Shown: positions 46,101 through 55,193 of the stretch, piece after piece
Numbering within the stretch: position 1 is the first letter of the stretch
How the letters are laid out: each line of letters starts with the position of its first letter
Assembly (NCBI GenBank): GCA_963920525.1
Contig: OY986436.1
Coordinates: forward strand, 80,445,630 to 80,509,629
Source: Dichetophora obliterata
Taxonomy: Eukaryota; Arthropoda; Insecta; Diptera; Sciomyzidae
DNA: 64,000 nucleotides
Direction: 5' to 3'
Notes under the pieces: model-generated
Told to the model about the DNA's origin: nothing
The model's input: only the letters and a program-made list of their open reading frames with translations
The model's database searches: none
Translations under genes and position numbers: made by a program

Positions 46101-46908
46101 AATCTTAATTCGACAAGAAGCGTATGCAGAAAAAGTGTTGGAACGATTTGGTATGTTGGACGCCAAGCCGGTGACAACACCAGCGGAAGGCGTGCAGTTA
46201 GTTGTTGCAGATAACGGTCAGCGGCCGAATTATCCATATCGTGAGGCGGTAGGGTCATTGATGTACTTGTCTATGATCACACGGCCGGACCTTGCCTTTG
46301 CAGTATCTTATGCAAGTCGATTTTTGGACACATATCATAGCGAAAATGTCACTATGGTTAAGCGAATTTTCAAATATTTGCGTTTGACTACTAATGAAGG
46401 TATTTGGTTTAATAAATCTAATGATTTATCTTTGATTTGCTATAGTGATTCGGATTTTGCTGGCGATATTGAAACCAGACGCTCAACTGGTGGCTACGTA
46501 ATTATATTCTGCGGTGGGCCTATCTCATGGTCATCAAAGATTCAACCAACAGTAGCTCTTTCAACGACAGAGGCAGAATACATGGCAGCGTGTGAAGCAG
46601 TAAAGGAGCTAATTTGGGTTCGTCGGTTGTTAGGTGAACTATCTGGTGATTTTGTTGTGCCAGAACTTTGCTTGGACAATCAAAGCGCTATTAAATTGGT
46701 AAAAAATCCTCAATTTCACAAGAGAACCAAGCACATCGAAGTAAAGTACCATTTCATCAGAGAGGTTTTTGAAAACAACGCATTTACATTGAAGTATGTG
46801 CCATCAAGTGAGCAGCTGGCGGACATTTTAACAAAACCCTTAAAGAAACATAGTTTCAATTATTTGAAGTCTCTCTTAAGCATTTATTCAATACTTAAAT
46901 ATGAATAA
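43108..46908 (+). CDS. copia-type Gag-Pol polyprotein, intact (1266 aa)
   Basis: The ATG at 43108 follows the primer site by 21 bases. Residues 1-200 are the Gag region. A CCHC zinc knuckle (CFICKRRGHWKKDC) lies at 213-226. The aspartic protease site is at WYMDSGAS (D261). Integrase has an HHCC domain (H397/H402, C426/C429) and a catalytic core with D456 (HTDLCGP), D519 (RSDNG) and E555 (GRAERD). The reverse transcriptase starts near WVYKVKRKENG (about 804), with YIDD at 952-955. RNase H has YSDSDFAGD (1112-1120) and TTEAEYMA. The order protease-integrase-RT-RNase H is the Pseudoviridae/copia order. No frameshift or stop interrupts it and all catalytic residues are present. Gag and Pol share one frame; I saw no clear Gag-specific splice signal. 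Confidence 0.95.
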   Translation: MEDIKIGKLENEEGWTIWKFQIKVVLRASSLWEIVSGAVVKPEPESEQIKWMANDAKAQKILVVAMGEEPLMHVINCDTSAAMYAALESVYEQKSETSIHLLQQQFFQYAKNPEDSIAMHIARLQKIAKQLEDLGEKISETMLVTKILMTLPDQYNHFFASWEATEKKERTLKTLTARLCMEESRLGVQPIKQDAFVAKQVNKPGNKQQKGKCFICKRRGHWKKDCPNRKSSEKLTRGDAFVSEVMFVQSNISQETSWYMDSGASDHMSHRKEWFKSYAKLDNPRGVRIADGSIVQAYGKGDIVVEAYDGNEWNVKYLADVLFVPDIKLNLFSSNACLDKGYSLKAHGNSCYFEKQGKVWLQGTREGSKLFKLLLKVQHSELQANISVKSESLQLWHERMCHQAKEHVKKLLRQQNVSFGDTDFLCEGCIMGKQHRLPFHQSINRASMSGELIHTDLCGPMQETSFGGARYMLLFRDDYSNYRFAYCIKTKSDVSSVLEWFLDRVEAETGKRVQRIRSDNGLEYVNKDVTEILRKRKIVHQRSTPYTPEHNGRAERDMRTLIEAARSMIHAKGLSMKYWGEAVQNVVFTLNRTGRSQSDGKTPFELWFGQKADLYVLRVFGSDAYVHVPQEKRRKLNAKSKKGIFVGYEEHCKGYRIWIPQERKIEISRDVIINEVRNDVVFVQEQDAVAAAPTKAVVSEETPKISIKEEYQNCVFEDVVNGVSTDNLEVRGIVTRSKSKELEAATLHCAYLVNTETPTSYQEALSSDFNMQWKHAMDEEFQSLISNNTWNLVSLPRNKTVISNKWVYKVKRKENGEIERFKARLVARGFTQKFGADYEETFSPVAKFTSIRMILAMSNALDLAIKQFDVKTAFLYGTLDEEIYMHQPTGYEDGSNNVCKLKKSLYGLKQASRCWNRKFTQMLEGFNLKASTADPCVFVGNVKGTKIILAIYIDDGIIAAQSTEALDEIVNYLKTEFDIKVFESIFYLGMEVIKRPDKILIRQEAYAEKVLERFGMLDAKPVTTPAEGVQLVVADNGQRPNYPYREAVGSLMYLSMITRPDLAFAVSYASRFLDTYHSENVTMVKRIFKYLRLTTNEGIWFNKSNDLSLICYSDSDFAGDIETRRSTGGYVIIFCGGPISWSSKIQPTVALSTTEAEYMAACEAVKELIWVRRLLGELSGDFVVPELCLDNQSAIKLVKNPQFHKRTKHIEVKYHFIREVFENNAFTLKYVPSSEQLADILTKPLKKHSFNYLKSLLSIYSILKYE

Positions 46909-46914
46909 ACGGAT

Positions 46915-46929
46915 CAATAAAAGTGGAAG
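46915..46929 (+). promoter_or_regulatory. Polypurine tract of the copia-type element
   Basis: CAATAAAAGTGGAAG lies immediately before the 3' LTR. Its purine run AAAAGTGGAAG has one T. It would prime plus-strand DNA synthesis. Confidence 0.7.
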
Positions 46930-47150
46930 TGTTAGCGTATATACGCTTTACATAGTTTATTGCTCAGTTTATTTAGTTACTCATGCATACAAATGCATTC
47001 CTTTGATATATACATATTACATTTGTTACATACATACATTTGTTCATGCTCTTTTGTTTTTGAGCTATACATTCTTTTAATAAATCACTCATGTTATACA
47101 TCTTGAAGCAGTTAGACGTCGCTTTTATTTCACCGCTAGATAAGTTAACA
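46930..47150 (+). repeat. copia-type 3' LTR, 221 bp
   Basis: Identical to the 5' LTR and followed by the second GTGAT target-site copy at 47151-47155. Confidence 0.95.
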
Positions 47151-49530
47151 GTGATAACACGTATTTAAGATGTTTTGCGACTTGGTAAACGTTACTTGAA
47201 AGCATTTATTAATATTTAGTGAAAGACGATTTTTTTGGCACCACGCATAAACATTAGACAATTCAACCTGTAGATAATCAGAATCAGATTGATTTTTAAC
47301 CGCAATGTATATTTTAAGGTCATCGCATATAAAAGGAAATTAGCTTTAGAAAAACACGAACTTATATCATTTAGGAACAATATAAATAACAGAGGTCCCA
47401 AAATACTTCCTTGAGGAACCCCTGATGAAGCAAGGTAAGGTGCAGATTTACCATTATCAACAACAACAGTACAAGATCTATTTGTTAAATAAGAACGTAG
47501 CCATTGCAATAGATTAGAATGACAACCCAATTTAGCTTATTTTAGTAATACAATACTGTGAGATACTTTATCGAATGCTTTAGAGAAGTCGATATAAATT
47601 GTATCAACTTGACATCCATTTCGAAAAACCGCAATACAATCATCAGAAAAAATAGCAAGATTTGATACAGTTGAACGTCCAGTAACAAATCCATGTTGAT
47701 TAGGACAGATCCAGCGTTTAGCTACAAAATAAAGCTTGTCTTTAATGATGCCTTCAAAGAGTTTCGAGAAAGTAGATAGTTTAGAAATTGGCCTATAGTT
47801 AGATATATCATTTTTGTTAATGCGAAGAGAACGCCTCCTCCACGTGATACTCCTGATTCAAGCACTACATTTCTATGGTATACAACATAACTTGATTCAA
47901 CTAGTTCACTGGAGAAAAAGAACGACGTCATCCATGTTTCGACCAAAGCAATGATTTCGTACTCATGAGAACTATGCGAATTATAAAGTTGGAAAGTTTT
48001 TGAATGAAGTTTACCTACGTTATGGAAGTATAGAGAATAGTTATGAATGACGTTTGTACCACCACTCTGGTTTCTGTCACAGATTAGCAGTTTTTTTGGA
48101 GGTTTAGCTGTTGTGAGAGCGTTGTTATGAGTTAGATTGTTGGATGAAAAGACTGTTCTTGAGCGTGGAACAAAATCTCGGACGAAAACACCATATGGCC
48201 AAAAGTCCTTAGACATCATTTTAGAATAATCAGAGTCAGATGCATGGATTTTGAACGAGGCAATATCACGTTGAACTCCTTGGGTTAGCTTAATACATGG
48301 CGTTGATTTTGGTGCCGGCAGCTTACTGCGAATGTAAGCCTTAATGTTTTCAACCGTGGTACTAGCAGCTAACCTTGAAATGAAAACTGTTTTCCGTGGC
48401 GGCCGAGGTACTACAATCAAATCAACCAATGGTCCGCTGTTTGTGGCCGCAAGAGGCTGACTTGATGGAAGCGGTGGAGGCACTACAACCAAATCAACCA
48501 ATGGTCCGCTGCTTGTGGGAGCAAGAGGCTGAATTGATTAAGGCGGTGGACGCTGCTTTCGGCTGGTCTGATTCAAGATGGCCAGGTAGGTGTTCAACTC
48601 GAGTCACTGAGCTGTTTGTTGGGCCAACGGTGTCATTAAATGGTAATGTAAAAGATGTTATAGATCCAGAGGAGCTTGTGTTGGCACCGGCAGGAGGCAT
48701 AGACTGCTGGGCTGGAGGCTGGATCACAGATTTCAGCAGCATTTCATTTGAATCTTCGATTTTGGTGACGGCAGGATGATTGAATTTGGACTATAGTGAG
48801 GTTAACGGATCAGACACTGAAAATCAGAGCATATGATCAGAAAATGTGCAGCATATGCAGGCGGAGCATCTGCCAGAATTTGACTAGTATTGAGGTTGCT
48901 TCTTATAGCCGCTGGTAAATTGGTAGAGCAGCTCGCTGGTAAGCAACTCTGGGCTTGAGGTATCGGTGAATGGTTACTTGCAGAATGTCCATGTCCAGCC
49001 TGCATGAAATCGGCATTTCCACTTTGGGTATGAAACTTTAACGAATTTGACTCAGTTGGTGCGCTTGCTATAGTATTTTTATTTGCTCTATTGTGTATTG
49101 TAAGACGTTGAGGAGTCTTTTTTTGTGGTTTTGAACGTAGTGATCTGCCAGTGTCTGTCGACATGCTTGTTTCGCAAACAGCTTTCGCAGATTCAGCAGA
49201 GCAGGCGAGATGTTTTAGCGAATTAATATCTTCTGCAAATGCGACGATTAAGTTGTTTAGTCGCGAGAACTCGCTTACAGTCTTTGATGATAAGGCTTGT
49301 AAGTCTAAATATCAGGAAAATAGCGCTGATGTTGAAAATTGTCTGCATCATCTGCAGAACCATTGTAAACTGTTGGCTGAAGTACTACGTAAAGCTTCAC
49401 ATATTTTAGCATTGAAGTTAGTACATTTGGAATGAAAAGTTTTCAGGCATCCATTGCAAGAGACAAAATTGTCGAAAGCGTTCCACTTTTACTTACCGAT
49501 TTCACATCCCGAATCCATTGAGGTAATGTT
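47151..49530 (-). pseudogene. LINE C, 5' part: ORF1 with PHD finger, internally deleted ORF2
   Basis: From the right, ORF1 opens near 49520 (ATG, MDSGCEIGK, then a stop). It encodes a PHD-like zinc finger: VSCNGCLKTFHSKC near 49450 and WFCRWCRQ near 49360. The frame continues with another stop near 49315 to the Ser/Pro-rich stretch starting MSTDTGRSLRSK (49164). A 24-residue in-frame duplication lies at 48399-48542. The RRM-like domain follows (TVFISRLAASTTVENI ... DFWPYGVFVRDF). ORF1 then runs straight into the endonuclease start (YSLYFHNVGKLHSK, ALVETWM, SRGGGVLFAL) with no stop between. Near 47830 a large deletion joins this to the middle of the reverse transcriptase (CPNQHGFVTGRSTVSNL, IDFSKAFDKVSHS, SGVPQGSILGPLLF). 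The YADD box is changed to LYAMTLKY. PHD fingers are known in ORF1 of CR1-like LINEs. Dead copy. Confidence 0.75.
48399..48542. repeat. 72-bp in-frame tandem duplication in LINE C ORF1
   Basis: 48399-48470 and 48471-48542 are near-identical 72-bp units. A partial third copy starts at 48543. The length is a multiple of three, giving two copies of a peptide reading LVDLxVVPxP. Confidence 0.8.
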
Positions 49531-50025
49531 GGTTGCCGTTGGAAACGAAAACCACGCTCTATAAATCGCTCACCATGCCCGTCCTACTTTATGCATCGCA
49601 AACCTGGACGCTGAGCAGTTCAGATGAAAAGACTTTAGGAACATTCGAGAGAAAGATTATTCGTAAGATCTACGGACCAATCTGCGTCAATGGCGAGTAC
49701 CGAATACGGTGGAATGATGAACTGTATGAGCTGTACTTTGACATCGACATAGTCAAGCTCATTAAAATTGAGCGGCTTCGCTGACTAGGTCATGTTCAGC
49801 GCTTGAAAGACGATGCTCCAGTGAAGAAAACATTCGATTCGGTAATAAGCGGCGGTCAACGCAGAAGAGGACGACCGCATTTTCATTGGAAAGACCAAAT
49901 AGAGGACAACCTGACGAAACTTGGAATTTCCAACTGGTGGCAGCATGCGAAAGACAGAAATGGCTGGCGCAAATTCTTAGATGAGGCCAAGACGGACATA
50001 CGGTTGTAGCCAAGTAAGTAAGTAT
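49517..50025 (+). pseudogene. RTE-like LINE 3' fragment (C-terminal region of ORF2)
   Basis: The sequence reads LETKTTLYKSLTMPVLLYAS and FERKIIRKIYGPICVNGEYR, then, after one in-frame stop (TGA near 49782, where W is expected), LGHVQRLKDDAPVKK and GGQRRRGRPHFHWKDQIEDN. This region follows the reverse transcriptase domain in RTE/CFDP2-like LINEs. The fragment ends with WRKFLDEAKTDIRL-stop and a short GTAAGTAAGTAT tail near 50012-50025. It is 5'-truncated, with the LINE C start at its left. Only the stop disrupts it, so it is moderately young. Confidence 0.7.
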
Positions 50026-51224
50026 GTATGGTTGTCATAGTTTGCTAACACATCTGGCATAATAAATTAATTATCAAATTTACTTTTTATATCATACTCT
50101 CATTGATGTAAATGTTTCTCTTATCGTTCTTGTTAAACAAAGACGCCTTGAACTTCTTATAGTTTGCCTTTTTCGCCAATAGCACCGAATTTTTAATAGC
50201 CGCCGAAGTAAACTCTAAAGAGATTACTGAAGGCTTCTTTTTTTAAGCATTGCCACCGTTGTTATTGCTTGTACCATTTAAATTCTGTAGTCTTCGAACT
50301 GGCTAATGTGTGAAATAATGTGTAAAAGTGAAATTTGTGATGTATCTTGATTTAAAGGATGCCTATAAACATTCTGATTAATTGGTGAACTTGGTCTTCC
50401 ATTATTAGGAAAATCAAAATTGATATTACGGGCTTGAGGGACGTTGTTAACAGCAGAGATACAAGCTCAGTATAAATGCATTATGATTTATAAGCAAAAC
50501 TCGTTCAAGCATTTGCGCCAGGCTTTCAGATTCATGGATAGTCAATTTTTCTTGATCCGCATAGGAGTTTGGAACGTTTTTATTATTTGAATTATTTTGA
50601 CCAGCTTGATCTACAGATTCGACAGGATTATCCATGTCATCAAAAGATCTACTAGCGTTAGAAAAATAAAAAAGTTCTCAAATTGCAATAAAATCAGATA
50701 GTGAAGTTTTCCTTTTCATATTGAAAACGTTGTTGTTGTTTCTTTGGAAAATTCGTTAGAACAATTAATTGTTCTAACCAGGCTTAAAGCTCAATAAACA
50801 ATTTTAAGCTATTAAACAACTAGAATTTGTATTTCAAGTATGATTAAAATTATCAAACATTTAGAATTTGTATTTAAATCACACAAAATCAACATAATAA
50901 TTTTTTAAATTTAAAGGGTATTCACTTATTGTTTTAAAGTCAAAACAATATTGTGATTTAACAAAAGGAAACAAAACCGCTAAAAAATAGGAGTATGACC
51001 AGAAAGTAATGTTGGTTTTTCCAGTTGCACTGTTTCAGCAGCTGTCAAAATTACAAATGACATCTAGTTGTCAAAATTTTCCGTAAGATTCGTTATTTCA
51101 TCATGCATCGTTTCATGTTTGCCGAAAATATAATTCGGGAATTATAAAAAAAATTTCGCCATTCGGACTCAGTTGTAAATACGCAATGTTTTAGGGTTTA
51201 TTCGAAGAAAAGGAAAATAAATTT
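50026..51224. other. Noncoding stretch with a possible gag remnant
   Basis: On the minus strand 50447-50640 opens with an ATG (MDNPVESVDQAGQNNSN) and gives an Asn/Gln-rich frame, followed in another frame by QARNINFDFPNNGRPSS. The composition recalls the gag of Gypsy-group elements, and the Gypsy protease relic at 38583 shows such elements are present, but no diagnostic motif confirms it. The remainder is unrecognised. Confidence 0.25.
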
Positions 51225-51492
51225 AAATAAAACAACAACGGTGTGAGATAAAAAAATTGATTTTGGCTTTATTTTGAAGCTACATTAATGCCATTATGTA
51301 TGAATAGTACATCACTTAAATTACAGCTATCACCGGAATAACGCCACGTATATTAGAACGACTGCTTGTAGCACTAACAGCAAAGCCGAGGCAGATATTT
51401 AAGTGATGTGCTATTTCATACATATGGCATGAATGTAGCTGCAAAATAAAGCCAGAATCAATTTTATATCTCACAGCGTTGTTGTTTTATTT
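51225..51492. repeat. Foldback repeat, 268 bp
   Basis: The left arm (AAATAAAACAACAACG at 51225, then GTGTGAGATA and GGCTTTATTTTG) is nearly perfectly complementary over about 110 bases to the right arm ending at 51492. The centre contains CACCGGAATAACGCC. Noncoding. Confidence 0.75.
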
Positions 51493-51547
51493 GGTCACCT
51501 TATATTAGCAGAAATTTTTTTTGTTAATGTTGTTAATCGTTCGGGCC

Positions 51548-51600
51548 AGGCACGTACGCAGGGGTATTTTGGGGGTTAAAACCCCTCCCCAAAATGAACG
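51548..51600. mobile_element. Possible hAT left end
   Basis: CAGGCACGTACGCAGGGG followed by a G-rich palindrome (GGGGGTTAAAACCCC) resembles terminal sequences of hAT elements that encode ZMYM-like transposases. A hAT C-terminal domain relic lies 1.9 kb to the right (53470), in fitting orientation. No matching right end was found. The 51600-53469 interval is AT-rich and has no readable coding sequence. Confidence 0.35.
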
Positions 51601-53469
51601 AATTTTAACGAGCACCGAGAGCAACTCTCAGCTCAACATGCCAGCCGCTGTGTGTTTATGGTCACGATAAATATCCTTAGATAATAATGCACATTGGAAA
51701 AAAACAATAAAAAGACTAAATTTAAAACATTTCTTGTGAAAAGACTATAATATATATAGAGACTTAAAATTTTTATACGTAAATTGAGGGAAATATGTGT
51801 TAAAATTTAATGAAACTGTGTTCATATTAAAAGAATTTGTTTTTGAAATAGAGGTTTAAGCAATTTCATTAAAGTTAAATACAAATGTTTGTAAAACTAA
51901 ATTTAAAACAAAAATTTTTGTTTTCAAAAGTATATTTTTAAAAATACTTTTATGGTAAAAATTTACAGTTTAAAAACATTTATTTAAAAAAAAGTGTAAG
52001 AAAATCTTTAATATTGAAAACAAATAATTTAAAACATAATTTTAAAATATTTTTTTTAAATTGGATGCAATTTTTTAATTTTTTTTGACGTCATATTCAT
52101 GACCAGCGACCCTTGGGACCTCTTGAATACCAAATTTTAACTCTATTCGATGAAACTTGCGCTTTGTTGTGGCTTAAAATGTTGAAATGGTTTAAGTATT
52201 AATATAATAAATTAGTTTTTTTTTATTTTAATGTTCATTATTTGTAAAACCAGTTCAAAAATATTTTCAAATAAATGTAAAATCGGATTTTTTCTCAGCC
52301 GAATCTTAACTGTCTGGTCAATGATACTACTGCATATAATTTTTTGATTCAATTTTAGATAGCTATTTTTTGTTATTGTAAAGAAATAATAAGAAAAAAT
52401 TATAAAAAAAATAAGTCTATAGTTTTAAATTTAACACGCTTGTTTTAAATTTTGTTTTGTAGAAACGTAAAAATGTTAAATTTCTATTTTAAAATATTTG
52501 TTTAATTTTAAAGTATGTTTTTATTCTCAGTGTATAAAATATAAAATTAATATTCTAAAATAAATTTTTTATTAGTTCTTAAATGCATCTTTTTCTCGCT
52601 AAGTGGCATAAAAGATGTACTTTGAAAAATTGTTTTCATACTATTTACGAAAAAAATTTTAAGTCTCTATGTATTATAGTCTTATTACAATAAATATCAA
52701 CGCTAGTTGAATTTGTATTGAAAATTCATTATTACCTCACATTTCATGCCATAACTTCTGAACCCTTGACGAACACACTTTCATTTTATATCGTTGGAAA
52801 GAAAATGGAATGTAAAAAAGTTAAAATTTAAAAAAAAATATAGCGCCAGTTGCTGTATTGTATTAAACTTTGAAATTAATAATGGGTAATAATAACTTAA
52901 TGCAATTTTTTCAAAAGTTTCATATTTTTCCCTTAAAAAAACCAAATTACCTTTCCATTATACCCTATTTACGAAAACCGCATTTAAATTGACGGAGCTA
53001 TACATGACATTTTCGCATGGCTGTTGGTCCACGAAAAAAAAAATCTAAAAATCTCAAACTCCGGTCTTAGTTTTCTAAACAATAAACCAATTTAAGAACA
53101 AAATTTGAGCCAAATCGGAGATGGTCAGGCAACTGATATTACACTTAATTGGGAAATGGGCGACATATTGAAAACAATTTGTTCCTATCCAATGGCAACG
53201 CAAATATAAATACTTAAAATGAGCTGATTTTAGTTTAAAACATTCTATATTTGCCGTTAACAGCTCATTTTGAAAATTAAAAAAGTTTTATTACAAATTG
53301 TGGTAAAAAAAATTGCTTCAAAAAGTTTTTAAAATTTTATATGAAAAACATGCATTCATATTAAAGTCATTGGCCCATTATCACATATAACGATTTTGAC
53401 CAACATTTTGTATCCTATATTTGTAGGCACATGTTAAATCAAACAAATCGACCTGTAATGTTTATCGAA

Positions 53470-53680
53470 TCCCTTAATTTTTGCGATGCAATGATATATC
53501 CATCAATAAGCCGATTCCCAAAGATTTGCCGGTTTCAGTCGCTTCAAGCGAACGCTCATTTTCGTCGCTCCGAAAACTCAAAAAAAAAACATTAGAAGTA
53601 AAACTAGAGAAGAAAGGCTTAATGGGTTAGCTCTTCTTAATGTTCACTGGGATTTGGAAGTGACTACCCAGTAGGAAGCC
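53470..53680 (+). pseudogene. hAT transposase C-terminal dimerisation domain relic
   Basis: One frame reads DLPVSVASSERSFSSLRKL, the start of the hAT dimerisation domain. After a run of A residues (53580-53590) another frame continues RSKTREERLNGLALLNVHWD, matching the R.(T/M)....RL.GLALL.IH block of ZMYM1-type hAT transposases. It ends at a stop near 53672. One frameshift at the A-run separates the halves. Upstream transposase sequence is too decayed to read. The catalytic core is not present. Confidence 0.7.
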
Positions 53681-53799
53681 GAGCGCTCCACTAGCGCAAC
53701 TGAAACGCTCCAAAAAAACAGTACAGCGCTTCATTCTCCTTGCGTATAGCGCATTTTTTAACATTCTTTAACATTTTTAACATTGAACTCTCGCTGTTC

Positions 53800-53995
53800 A
53801 TAATATAAAATCGTAGCGAGAACGGAGCGCTTTGTTCACCTTGTAGTTGATACGAAATAGTTACGAGAACTGAGCGCTTTGTTTGTCTTGTAGTTAATAC
53901 TAAAAAGTAGTGAGAACCGAGTGCTTTTTCCCCTTGTAGTTAATACTAAAAAGTAGCGAGAACTGAGCGCCCCTTGTAGATAATACAAAAACTAG
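53800..53995. repeat. Degenerate tandem repeat, period about 40-47 bp
   Basis: Units starting CTTGTAGTTAATAC begin at 53840, 53887, 53933 and 53973, with an incomplete copy before. Each contains a GCGAGAACTGAGCGC core. Copies differ by several bases and by length. No coding content. Confidence 0.75.
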
Positions 53996-54246
53996 CTCTT
54001 AAGAACCAAGTAAATAGTACATTTAATTACTCTTTTGCATTTATGCATTAAATGTTGTTGTTTTTATGTTTGGTGATTATTTAACAATAAGAACTACATT
54101 TATAAATTCACAACGTGATAAAAAACAAAAAAAAATCAGTAAGTAATTAATTAAAGTAAGAACATTTATTTAAAACACAGTTTTACTGTAAAGTTTCAGC
54201 TGTTGAATTGTTCTTTTTCTAGTTTTTGTTCACATCCCTGTAAAAT

Positions 54247-54750
54247 TTATTTTTGTAGGAGCAAAATCCTGCCTTCAAAAATTCTGCCTTCAAATATTGT
54301 TGGTCCATTTACGGCAACTATGACAAAAACATTTATAAATTTTTGAAAGTCTTTTTGGGTTAATAGACTCATACTTACAAAACACGATTTCAGTAAAAGA
54401 TTTTAGAGATTTTACTGCAAACTTTTTTTGGCGTCCATCCCAGTCTACGTGTACGAGTGCTTCCTCTTTAAAAAGAAAATGCAACACTTTTCGTACTGGT
54501 GTGTTGCCTACAATTGACTGCACGTATGATATCTGTAAAATAAGTTATTTTTAAAAATCTTACGCAGGAAAATAGAAAAGATACATACTGAGGCAGTTAC
54601 AGGATCTTCTTTAGATCCTTGCTGTACCCCACAATTCTGTAACTCATATTTTTTGTAACTCGTATTAAATTGAGGATGGACTCGCTGGATAGACTCGATG
54701 CGGAGGAGCAGTATGATGTCGTCGCGCATGGCTTTGGTGTAGTACATGCC
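54247..54750 (-). CDS. 3' exons of an unidentified spliced gene, cut off by the BEL element
   Basis: Three minus-strand exons join with consensus splice sites. Exon 54750-54589 encodes MYYTKAMRDDIILLLRIESI onward to EDPVTAS, and its donor is GTATGT. Intron 54588-54533 is 56 nt. Exon 54532-54379 encodes ISYVQSIVGN, VRKVLHFLFKEEALVHVDW and KSFTEIVF, and its donor is GTAAGT. Intron 54378-54318 is 61 nt and ends TCATAG. The last exon (54317-54247) ends LLLQK-stop. Intron phases (0 and 1) keep the frame open throughout, and the intron sizes are typical of flies. The domain is not one I recognise with confidence; the VRK.L..LF..EAL...W.GR pattern is somewhat like the DUF4806 C-terminus. The first exon ends exactly at the BEL LTR, so upstream exons were displaced beyond the insertion or the gene is broken. 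It may be a host gene or a transposon-borne one. Confidence 0.5.
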
Positions 54751-55160
54751 TGTTAATATACTACTTTTAATGAACGCGCAGTGCCTCTTATTAAGCGAAA
54801 CTCTATTAATTTAAATTTCAAAGACAATCAGTGCTTTTTATTGATTTATATTTTTAAACAATTTCAAATTATTTCGTTTGCTTTAAGATAGTGCAATACT
54901 GCCGCGCTCGCGATTTTATTTCGACTAAGTATTTTTTTTTATTCACTTTAAGCGAAACAAGTTTTGGCGTAATACTAAACAAGTTTTGAGTACAAATGTT
55001 ACTCGTTTCAACGCATTGCATTGCATTATCCCGTACAGAGAGCAATTAGATTAAGTTAAATATGGAAGTAAATAAAATGGGTGATTATGTAAAAAGAGAG
55101 AAAAAAAATATATAAGATTTTATATAAAGTTTTAAATTAATTATTTAGATGGCGGTAACA
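54751..55160 (-). repeat. BEL/Pao 3' LTR, 410 bp
   Basis: On the plus strand it runs TGTTAATATACTAC to GGCGGTAACA, so in element orientation it starts TGTTACCGCC and ends TATTAACA. It appears identical to the LTR at 60894-61303. In sense orientation it has an Inr-like TTAGTC at about LTR position 233-238 and an AATAAA at about 319, suggesting an R region of roughly 235-345. Confidence 0.93.
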
Positions 55161-55175
55161 ATTCTCCCCCTCGTA
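55161..55175 (-). promoter_or_regulatory. BEL polypurine tract
   Basis: In element orientation ACGAGGGGGAGAAT directly precedes the 3' LTR. It should prime plus-strand synthesis. The same sequence recurs beside the LTR at 61304. Confidence 0.8.
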
Positions 55176-55193
55176 AGCGATTCCATGAGATTA

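Larger units (their letters stand above)
42851..47150 (+). mobile_element. Complete Ty1/copia-type LTR retrotransposon, 4.3 kb
   Basis: Two identical 221-bp LTRs (42851-43071 and 46930-47150) flank a single full-length polyprotein gene. A GTGAT target duplication lies on both sides (42846-42850 and 47151-47155). Primer site, polypurine tract and TGTTAG...TTAACA ends are all present. Identical LTRs mean no detectable substitutions since insertion, so the element is young and plausibly active. It interrupts LINE C, giving the relative age. Confidence 0.95.

Noticed and set aside
48396..48779. 127-codon plus-strand open frame with an internal peptide repeat
   Set aside because: The repeat is the complement of the 72-bp duplication in LINE C ORF1; the minus strand reads as a recognisable LINE protein.
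49151..49435. 94-codon plus-strand open frame with Cys and Leu pattern
   Set aside because: It is the antisense shadow of the PHD-like segment of LINE C ORF1 on the minus strand.
50447..50640. Gypsy gag gene
   Set aside because: Only Asn/Gln-rich composition supports it; no zinc knuckle or capsid motif seen, so kept only as a low-confidence note.
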